Below, piece after piece: positions 48,980 to 64,000 of a stretch of 64,000 nucleotides of DNA. The notes under the pieces are model-generated. The model was not told the origin of the DNA and made no database searches. It worked only from the letters and a program-made list of their open reading frames with translations. The translations under genes and the position numbers were made by a program. Source of the stretch: Brachypodium distachyon (lineage: Eukaryota; Streptophyta; Magnoliopsida; Poales; Poaceae); NCBI RefSeq assembly GCF_000005505.3, contig NC_016135.3, positions 21,608,613-21,672,612 of the forward strand, in the 5' to 3' direction. The first letter of the stretch is position 1; every line of letters begins with the position of its first letter.

Positions 48980-48987
48980 GTTACAGA
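48980..48987. repeat. hAT target site duplication, right (GTTACAGA)
   Basis: Exact copy of 48763-48770 after the CCCCTG end. Confidence 0.92.
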
Positions 48988-49091
48988 AACTCACTGGGGG
49001 CAGGTACTGCAGTACATTGCCACCTGATGAAGGATGTAGTAGGCACAGCATAGACTTGTCGACTAGCATTTTTTTTTCTAAATGTCCAAAG

Positions 49092-49189
49092 TACTCCTGC
49101 TGATCCATAAAAAGTGCCGCCCATTTTGTACTAAGTTAGTACAAATTTTGTATTAAGTGGGCGACAATTTTTATGGATCGGAGGGAGTA
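49092..49189. mobile_element. Stowaway MITE, 98 bp
   Basis: TA-CTCCTGCTGATCCATAAAAA left and TTTTTATGGATCGGAGGGAG-TA right, with GCCGCCCA and TGGGCGAC arms around TACTAAGTTAGTAC. A different subfamily from the 117-bp ones. Confidence 0.9.
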
Positions 49190-50563
49190 CAAACTAGAAC
49201 ATACCTAGGACAGGTTGACAATAAACAAAAAATATCCTCTCCAAAGAATATACCAAGTACACTTGAAAGGTGATAACTCTGTGGCACAAACACAAGTGGC
49301 AGAAACACTTGCTTCAAAACTCCCAGTATAGAGAAAGTAAACATCAATTTGCAGTTAAAGCAATAAACTTGCATTCCTGGAGGCTTTGCCTAAATTAATG
49401 TAACATCGCTTCCATCATATTTCTTTGCAAGATACACCTCTATTATCGTCTGACCTGACCTACAAATACTGATCCTCAGACTGAATTGAGAGGCTCAAGT
49501 TGAATCATTGGAGGGAAAGACCCTTGAATAATCATCACAAAACTAATCACCATCAGCGGCTAGACACTGGTACTTGTATTTGGTTAGGGGAGATGTAAAA
49601 AGGAATGCTATAAAAGGGACAGTCACAGGTCACAGCAGCCTCTTTTTGTTAGAGGCTTACTCAACAGCTTGCCCAAAGGCCCTTTTTGGAAAGGGACAAA
49701 AAGCTTGCCATGACACAACTTGTATTATACAGGTAGAAAGGTAGGTAGGGGGGGTGTTTTTACTTTTAAGACTCGATAGTTCTGGTGACAAATGATTCTT
49801 GCCTGAAAACTTCAAAATATCAATTTCAGTTCACAAACAAAGTAGTCGACTATTACTTTGATAAGAGATCAGAAGAATTCACCCTAACCTCAATCTATAT
49901 ATGTATTTGCTACAGCATGCTTCATAAAACCAAGACCATACCAGAAACCGTCACACTTGCCAATAAATCACTCCGAACACGCATAAGGACATGAGGGGCC
50001 TTCCAACTTTTTGAAAAGGGATAAAGCATAAATTTCCAGTGTTAAGCACGCATACTGTTCAATAAGAGGTAAAGCATACCAATTTGCTTGCGGGCTTACA
50101 TGACTAAAGATGAGCGCGACTTCTGTCTATTCTATGTTGACCTCTACATGACCACTGTGGACAGCCTCGTTTCAAAAGTTGAAGAATGCAAAGTCTTCCT
50201 ACTCAGATATGACGACCTCAGGTTGGTACATATCGAAATAATGGATGAAAGCTGTGTGTCCCAGTAGGAACAAGGATCTAGAAGCAACTTTGTTTGTCTT
50301 TTGTGATAGACTTGAAACAGCCGAAGGGAGATTTAAGACCCAATCAAACTTGTTGTTGTGACATGCAGGGTACATGCTCACTATGGCACAGTTGAGGGCA
50401 TTAGACTCAAAGGGTAGTGCAATACACTTCAATCGCCATGCAAATTGCTCTTAATAACAAAACCATAAGATGATGGTCTGTGAGGGAAACTGCAGGTAGA
50501 ATACAAGTTTGGCTGGACTTAGAACAGTGCAACTAAAACCTACTTTGAGAAGCACATATGATG
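49190..50563. other. Intergenic, AT-rich
   Basis: No gene or transposon end recognised. Frames such as 50199-50432 are short and without a domain. Confidence 0.5.
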
Positions 50564-50680
50564 TACTCCCTCCATCCCATATTAAGTGACTTTCTATTAC
50601 ATGTATCTAGACGCTTTTTAGACATAGATACATCCATATTTGGACAAATTTGAGTCACTTAATATGAGACGGAGGGAGTA
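50564..50680. mobile_element. Stowaway MITE, 117 bp
   Basis: TA-CTCCCTCCATCCCATATTAAG left and CTTAATATGAGACGGAGGGAG-TA right, with the internal ACATGTATCTAGACGC and AGATACATCCATATTTGGAC shared with the copies at 42426 and 58664. Confidence 0.93.
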
Positions 50681-53600
50681 TATACATATGCTGTGGATTG
50701 GTGGTCGCTATCCTCCGCGGCTGAAGGTGTTGAGGAAAGGAACAGCCACTTTGATTCCGCTTGTGGCGTGGTGGATCTGGAAGCGTTGCGACCATAGCAC
50801 CCTTAACGAATTCATCCTAACAATCAAATCAGATGGATGTTCCTAAACTACAGCATGAGCAGCAGGCCTCCTACTTTTAGGCTCGGAAACACTATTGTTC
50901 CCCATTCTGTCAATACATCGAGACACAAAGCTTTTACGTTCTTTGGAAAAAGAAAACGTATACAATTACACATATAAACCATCAGGATGCTTACCGGTAT
51001 TGCTTTCTTGAGCAAGTGTAAAATGATAAAGACCAGATATGTCAAGGGACATATAAAGTTACCTGGAGATGATAAAAATAGGACTCATAATTAGATCCTT
51101 CTGACCCTTATTGCTAGCATGTCTTTTGTCCAAAAGGTCCAAAATCTCAGCTGTAAAAGACAAATCGTAATGAGTAAACATATTGCTACGCAAATAATAC
51201 AAGTCATGACTCGTCATGGGCCAATTCAGCAATATCTCACTCATGGTACCTGTGAAAGTAGAGTAAAAAATACCCTGTCCTTTGATGAACTTTGCACTAC
51301 TTCATGTAAAACAAACCAATACACCCCTATCATGGCTGAGTAGTAAAGATTAGTAAAATTTCGTAACCATGCTGACTGAAAAGTATTCAACTGTATATAA
51401 AGCAAAATGGCACTGGAAAGACAAGTTTCTTGAACTGAGGTCATTGTTAGTATTGAACAAACCGGAAAAAGGCACATGTTAAGAACCAGTTGCTCTGGAG
51501 AAGAATGAAATTGTCAATGCACAAGTGGAGGAATATAGAGGACTTATTCCATCCTCGCAGCAGCAGCCAGTAGTGCTAGAATGGAAGAACAGGAAGATGG
51601 CATCTCAACTACACATTTTGATGAGCTGATATGAGTCGAACTGTTGAACTGAACGAGCCAGGATAGTCCAACACAAAAGGTGCAACAGCCAACAGGTCAA
51701 CATGAGCTCACGTGAGTAAAAATTTCACTTCGTTTGCACCTCATAACAAGAGAAAAGTCAACCGGCTAACACATCAGTCATATATAGATTGCAAATACTA
51801 AAAGACAGCTAACATTAGCATGAAGACCATATATATTAGCCCTGAAATTTGTTGCCATATATCAAAAAATTTGAAAAATGTATTGCAACCTTGGCACCTA
51901 GAAATGGGCTTCGAAATATTTTGGCATGCATTTAATCAGCAGTTCTGACACCCGTACCATCTATAGTCTACCCCTCGCTTGCCATGCAACTTTGTTCGAA
52001 TTTTCAGACAAATATCAGCCATACTATTCCTAAATATTCATGGCAACAGCAGACGAGTGTAAAACCAAATAATTTGGGGACTTATTGAGGGAAGTAGAAA
52101 TGTAGAATGATCATAATATTCAAAACAGGGATGCGTAACACTGCCAGTTTTGAAGTGATACAGAAAAAGCATCAAAATGCCTGCTCACTGCAACAGAAAC
52201 CCTAATATAAATATTGCTAGACTTGCCTCAAGCTCGAGCATGGACAGCCAACCTAAACATAGCTCAAACACATATCTCTTGGCAAATCTTACTAGAAAAG
52301 TCTACTATGGTAGCTGCACCAAATGATGCAGTACCATGCAGTCTAAATCAACAAAAAACGTTGAAAGTACGTGACATTACTACACACAACCTACCATTGA
52401 TCAGGCTTGCCATACTGTTGCCAGCAGAAGATAAGGAATGCATATTCTCTATTTTCTTTTTGCCAAATATTCCACATCAGGCTATTGGTTAAGGATATGG
52501 AATCCTAAGACAAAAATACAAATAGTAGCACAAAAGAAAGGATACAACTGAACTGCAAATATAATTCTACAATCACGTGTGCCAAGCATACATCACCTAA
52601 TTGACCAAAACAGGCAAGAGAGACTGAACAGGAGAATAATACCAGATGCGAGCATCCTTTTGTTCACCAGTACAGACATGCCAAGATTAAAGGAAATGCT
52701 TGATGGCTACAGAGACTAGCTTGATATACAAATGCCATCGAGGGCCCAACACTACTCCAAAGATACCCTTTCTGATACATTGAGCATATCTACTCCAAGT
52801 GAGCCTCTCTCCATAACAGCAGAACAAATCAGATGAGTTGATCACCTGTCAAGTAATAAAAGTTATATGAAGCTACATTCAGCGCAAACATGACCGTTAA
52901 GAGTAACACACTATTTCATTGTCATATGATGTTTTCTATGTGCAATCGATAAATATGACAAATAGTCCGTAACCAAAACCTTTGACCAAGCCAAGCTACT
53001 GGACACCCTATCTTTAGAGAGGAAAACAGCACTATATATGTTGTCTTGTAATGAAGAATGGCAGCGTTTGGAAAGACAGAGCTGCAGGGGGAGTGAAAAC
53101 AGGACAGTTGAAACGTATCCATGATTTGTAAATATAGTATCCGACAACATAAGCAGAGAGCAGCAGCAAGTATCATAACAAATGTAACAAGCCCATGGTT
53201 TGTAAAGATACAGGAGGCCCCAATCCTCCACTTTAAACTTGTTAACTTGCAACCTGCGTATGTACATACCTGCTACCTATGTGATTAAATGAAGCAAGAA
53301 CATGTAACCTCATCAGAGAGAGATGGTCGCTTAGCCTGACTAGATCTACTTTGCTCAAAAAATGTGCCCGAGTCTACAAGGTGTAGTATCAATCAGAATT
53401 GCACATATTCATCAGGGAGTTACCAGTAAGTTCTGCTATTCTATGGATACAGTATGATGAATTGATTATAATATTGGTACAATCCTGCTCGTGCAATGTG
53501 TATCAGGTCTAGCTGCCTCCCTCAGATTGCCCCTTGGCTGCGGCGACCAGACACCTAGTCAGCAGCAAGTCGGCATTGGATGTTTCACTATGGCACATCA

Positions 53601-54273
53601 CCGTACCCAAAACACATGACATTAGCACAAATTACACCAAGATAACCTGACCACAACAGGCAAGAGATTTAGCAACCTGATACTGAACCAAGTAACTGTC
53701 AGCTAAAGTTCTTCGTTCTTATGACAGATAATATTCAACTCTGCACCTACACTAAACACCAATTTAATGCTATCGACGGAGCAGCGAATTCAGTCCACGC
53801 CTCAAGAATATCATAGGAAGTTAAAACCAACCCAATGTGACGTAATCCCTGGACATAATATAGTTGGTGAATTACATTACCCCGTTCCAGGGATCACATC
53901 CCCACCTTCCCACAATCCTACTGTATTTTTAGCAACCTTCAGATCCACACTCAGAAGTTGGAGGATACACATGTTACATATACCAGCAACGTCAGAAATT
54001 CAGGATTACTAATACAGTCTGCTACTCCAGTATAGCTGATAGAAATTAACATTGAACTGCAATCTCAGCATGTCTCTCTGTTTCGCACATTATCACACCA
54101 AAGCGAACAATGCAAGCAAACATATAGTAACCAGCAAGTTAATTCATGTATTTCGACAGCACCAGACAGCAGAAAACAGTATAATTATTCGCATGGAACT
54201 TGAATCCTCGAACGAAACAACATAAGCGGTTGATTCCGCTGAAACAGCAAACCCTAGATTCAAGCGCCCCACC
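50681..54273. other. 3.6 kb AT-rich stretch without a recognised gene
   Basis: No long frame, domain or transposon terminus was found on either strand. It lies downstream of the minus-strand small protein gene, so part of it may be a long or spliced 3' UTR, or a non-coding RNA; nothing in the sequence proves either. Confidence 0.4.
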
Positions 54274-54639
54274 TCACTTGCAGTAGCGGTCGGCCTTCTT
54301 CCGCACGCGGTCGTCCAGGGCCTCCTCGACGGTGCGGTCGCGGGAGGTGCGGGCGGCGTTGGTTGGGTCGTACCCGAACTTCCTCGTCTCCACGGGGAAC
54401 AGCTCCTCGTACTTCATCCGCTTCGCCGCGTCGATGGTGTAGTCGCCGCCCGCGTCTCCACCCTCGGCACCCTCCGAGGGCGCGGGCGCCGCGGCTTCCG
54501 CGTCAGCGTCGGCGGGGACATCGGCGGCTGGCTTCTTGTTCTTCTTCTGCTTCTGCTTCTTGGGCTTGCGGAGGGTGGCGGCCTCGCCGCCCTTGAAGAC
54601 GAGGCGGCCGGGCTTCGCTTTCTTGTACACGTCCGACAT
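54274..54639 (-). CDS. Small lysine-rich conserved plant protein, function unknown
   Basis: A 121-residue protein starting at ATG 54639 (MSDVYKKAKPGRLVFKGG) and ending KKADRYCK-stop. Order: basic start, a Lys/Gln run (KKQKQKKNKK, residues about 27-36), an Ala/Asp/Glu-rich low-complexity stretch, then a compact, probably conserved block, YTIDAAKRMKYEELFPVETRKFGYDP, and DRTVEEALDDRVRKK. No signal peptide or membrane segment. The open frame upstream of the ATG is arginine-rich and likely 5' UTR. The overall layout resembles short nuclear/nucleolar lysine-rich proteins, but I do not recognise the family by name. The balance of low complexity with a well-ordered C-terminus supports a real gene. 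Confidence 0.75.
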   Translation of the reverse strand: MSDVYKKAKPGRLVFKGGEAATLRKPKKQKQKKNKKPAADVPADADAEAAAPAPSEGAEGGDAGGDYTIDAAKRMKYEELFPVETRKFGYDPTNAARTSRDRTVEEALDDRVRKKADRYCK

Positions 54640-57226
54640 CGAATCGCGGGTTCGAGATGCTGGTGCGTCGCGCTCGCGCGGCTGGTATCGAGGTCTGCGT
54701 TGTATGAGATGCGGTCGAAGTCGGACCGGGGTATAGCCGGCCCGGCACGCCCGCAACTTATCGGACTTAGCCCGGCCCGGCCCACTACGGCGTAAGGCAA
54801 GCCTAAAGTAAACAATTTTGTACTACCTCCGTTTAACAAATAATGTCTCAACTTTGACTAAATTTAAATGCACCTATACACTAAGTCATGTCTAGATACA
54901 TCTAAATTTTGGCAAAGTTCAGACATATTTTGTTGGACGGAGGGAGTATGAAAAACTTTATAATTTTATATAGAGCACAACTCTATGGTATAATGCTGTC
55001 GAGATTCAATGGAGGTCATGTCCAACGAGTATATCAAATCACCTATATAAATGCTAGTGGAATTAGCCCAGTTGCACCAACAACGGATGAACATTGGGCC
55101 ACCAAGCTTTACTAGTGTGGTTGCAACGACGATGAAATAAGTGTGAACGAAGTATATACATGTAACGACTATGCAATGCGGAAAAAATGATAAGATGTTA
55201 TTCTACATTCTCCGTAAAGAGACAGTGATGGGAGAGTGAGCTACTTTTTGAGAGACATCATTTCTTCGATATTAGGTGAATTCGTTTTTGTTATACGTCT
55301 TTTCCATCCTAGGTCCTTTCACATGCTTTCTTGTTCACCCATGCATAGGCGGAGCCAGAGCTCCGACAAAGCCTGGGCACCAGAAAATCTGAATAAAACA
55401 ATTTTCAAGTAACGTATATTCAATACATATTACGATAATACAAGTGCTAGGGTTGACATTTAATAAAGAAAAAGTCATGACAATCATATCTCAATTAGAT
55501 CACAATATTGCTTGTAAACATAAATAACGCAAAATATGGTAACAAACAAGTCACTAGCCAATAAGCCACCATCAACTTGCAACAAGTCGATAACAAAAGT
55601 CCAAAATTCGATGTCAGTCCACACTTGATCAAGGTCACAAGAGATAATCTAGATAAAAAATGAATTAGTAAAACATACATTTTTTGTTGCAATTATGAGA
55701 TATCAATTCATAGGAATTGAGAAAATAAACATACCACGAGGTGCTATTTTTTTTTTACGGAACAATGAGGTGCTAGTTAGGCCTATGGTCCTTTACGAGA
55801 CGTCATGGCTTGAAACAAAAGAAAAATCCTAATTTCAGATCAACTAATCAAGCAATGTACCATGAAAGAAATACTCTCTCTGCTACCATGCTGCATATAT
55901 ACAGAGTGGGCAATTCAATGTCTCAAACCCTCAAATCACTCGAATGCGATTAGAAAAGGTGAAGGAGGAGGCAGATCGATCGGTTTCAGGCTTCGTCACT
56001 TTGATCGATTCGGCAGGAGAAGACCAGGCCCAACCGTTCAAGGCCCAAATAAGAAGAAGAGCCCATAACAAAATTAAAAGTTTAGAGGCACAGGAAAAGA
56101 GAAGGGGAGATGAACTGTTGTGGCCCAGCCCGGACATAACAGATCGATCTATTTGATTGTTTGTCGTCTTCGGGGGCACGACAGGGTCCAGATCCCTCCA
56201 TCCTTCGCCATGGTTCGACAGAGCTCCGGTAGGAGGCGGCCTGGAGCCCGGGCACGTGCATGTGGTGTCCCCACGGTGGCTCCGCCGCCCCATGCGCCCT
56301 TTTTTTTATGCACCGTTGGTAAACTTGCATGGTTGGCTATATCGCCGCACACCCTTTACTCGTGTGGAGCACGGTGTCATCATTGTTGCCGCCTAGCTAA
56401 AGTGTGGATATTAAGTAGACCGGGTTTTTTAGTGCAAGAGCTAGGAGATAACAAAATAAGTTAAGAACGAACAAGGTACTAAAATGTGGAGAGGTTTAGA
56501 CGACTCACCACATTGTTTTCTTCTTCTAAAAATAACGTCGAGAGACTTAAACGACAATGTCAATTGTCCTATAGTAAACAGATGTTTCTACATGAGGGGC
56601 ATAGGGAAATGTTGTATCACCATATAGCTCCATTTTATACGCGCCAGCAAGCAAATTATACTTAACAATCCAACCGTGTATCAGCTGTCTAATTGGAAGT
56701 CCATTCTCTTCCGAAATGTGGTTCTTGCTGGGAGTTGAAATAACGAATCAATCGCTACAAAGATTCATCCAAGCAAACGGGCAGAACGAAATTAACCCTA
56801 ATCCAAGATAACCCCAAATGCAAGTACGGAACCGTCCTTCCCAGCACAACACGGCACCGGGCCGCGCTCACTGACACAATGACACGCAAGTACGCAACCA
56901 GACACGCCAGCGAAATTTTTCAAAAACTTTTTGAAAATACAAAACATGGCCCCGGAAAACGGCAAAATTTATCGAACCGTCGGCGTGTTCTTCCCAAAAG
57001 CAATTGGCGCTCTGTTCGGCGCCGCCCCGCTTCTCCCATTCCTCAGGCCGCCCAAAATTTCCCGGCCTCCTCGTCTTCCCCCGCAAATTCTCGCGCTCCC
57101 CACAGCCGCGCCTCCTCGGATCCTCGCCTGCTGCGGAAGCACGGAGTGCTACACCCGCACCCTCCCGCGTCCTGCCCCCAAACCCTAGACCCCAGAGGAA
57201 GCCGCAGGCCAGCAGCCGCCGCCCCG
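54640..57226. other. Spacer between the small protein gene and the remodeller gene
   Basis: Divergent promoters of the two genes, a Stowaway MITE (54821-54948), and unassigned sequence. At 55347 a GGCGGAGCCAGAGCTCCG stretch resembles hAT ends, but no partner end is seen. Confidence 0.5.
54821..54948. mobile_element. Stowaway MITE, 128 bp
   Basis: TA-CTACCTCCGTTTAACAAATAA left and TATTTTGTTGGACGGAGGGAG-TA right, with TCTAGATACATCTAAATTTTGG inside. It lies about 180 bases upstream of the small protein gene's start codon, close to its promoter. Confidence 0.9.
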
Positions 57227-63395
<6,169 letters not shown>

Positions 63396-64000
63396 AGAAC
63401 TTATCATTGAGTGGCTTGAAGGTATACAAACCTACGCGCAGTGAATGCCCTTGGCTGGAATACCTGCAGAGAATGTCCTTGGCCGGAATAGCTGGAATAA
63501 TTCTCCGTTCTTTGCTTCATAAGTAACACACTGATGTGGCTTTCTTGATGCTGACCTTTTTAATATTTCATTTTGTTGTCATCTAGTACTATTTTGATCT
63601 ACAAGTGATCTTCTGCAATCCACTGGACAGCCAAGCTGCTTCTGTTCGATGCTCTTCATCAGTGACAGTGTATAAGCTTAACAAGTTAACATAGCTTGCA
63701 AATCAGAAGTCACAGAACAAAAATATACTTTTGTACTGGATGAGATATCAAAATTACATGCTCATTACTGAAAGGGATGATAGCTGAAGTTGCAATTATA
63801 TGGCTGAGATTTGACTCACCAATTAACATTTTGCCCACTTCTGTCTTCAGGTATACTTTTGAATTCTGTATCTGTAAAACTGCAGCCTGCTGCGCCTCTA
63901 TTAGTTACTGCCCTTCTATATGATATTTCTGCTGAATTGGTCATCGTAATTCATACATGAAACAGGATTCTGTTCTGCGGTTGCGTCCTGGAGTGAGCCC
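63396..64000 (+). other. 3' untranslated and downstream region of the remodeller gene
   Basis: Sequence after the TGA stop. No further coding exon was recognised before the window ends. Confidence 0.55.

Noticed and set aside
55340..55400. hAT end (GGCGGAGCCAG) near 55347
   Set aside because: No partner end or 8-bp duplication could be found.
56879..57226. N-terminal extension of the remodeller protein from 56879
   Set aside because: The frame is open, but the composition is that of a 5' UTR with CCCTAG motif, and no family homology exists before the ATG at 57227.

Overview
This is a stretch of a grass (Poaceae) nuclear genome, most likely a pooid such as a Triticeae species. The evidence is spliced plant genes with GT-AG introns, very GC-rich first exons, many Stowaway-type miniature elements (TACTCCCTCCGT ends), a Copia element with an initiator-Met-tRNA primer site, a Gypsy-type solo LTR and LINE relics. 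No bacterial, viral or CRISPR-type system is visible.

Genes in order: (1) the 3' part of a TANGO2/NRDE-family gene (+, 978-2292; its 5' exons lie left of the window); (2) a seven-exon small HMGB gene (+, 9618-11191, 135 aa); (3) a 24-exon tomosyn/LLGL-type WD40 plus R-SNARE gene (-, 12272-21221, 1024 aa) with a tRNA-Thr(CGT) gene on the opposite strand inside its first intron; (4) a four-exon ATG18/WIPI PROPPIN gene (-, 30841-32366, 375 aa); (5) an intronless vacuolar-type AAAP amino-acid transporter gene (-, 34030-35319, 429 aa); (6) an unresolved transcription-unit-like stretch with TATA box and poly(A) signal (+, about 38113-38953); (7) a bHLH transcription factor of the family ending in the DLRSRGLCLVPVS motif (-, 45569-47743); (8) a small conserved lysine-rich protein (-, 54274-54639, 121 aa); (9) a 12-exon SNF2 remodeller of the ETL1/CHR19/SMARCAD1 type (+, 57227-63395, 876 aa). 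I rebuilt exon structures by hand from splice sites. Every multi-exon model keeps a continuous reading frame, except the unresolved unit 6.

Mobile DNA fills most of the space between. There is a LINE relic at 2690-4344; a 3.77 kb solo LTR at 4612-8377 with target duplication CCCAT; a complete but mutated Copia element at 22777-29282 with target duplication AGCAG; a long-terminal-inverted-repeat element around 39850-40505 with CACTA-like sequence in its loop; a second LINE relic at 40898-42150; a LINE reverse-transcriptase scrap at 43598-43789; a 209-bp hAT-type MITE with an 8-bp target duplication at 48771-48979; and at least six Stowaway MITEs, three of them exactly 117 bp. Two near-identical ~139-bp direct repeats flank a 2 kb segment between the transporter gene and the unresolved unit.

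The genes are ordinary housekeeping and regulatory loci (membrane trafficking, autophagy, chromatin, transport) with no sign of working as a cluster. The most interesting items are structural: the clean LTR insertions, the duplicated upstream module, the antisense tRNA inside an intron, a GC-AG intron and the MITE load in introns.
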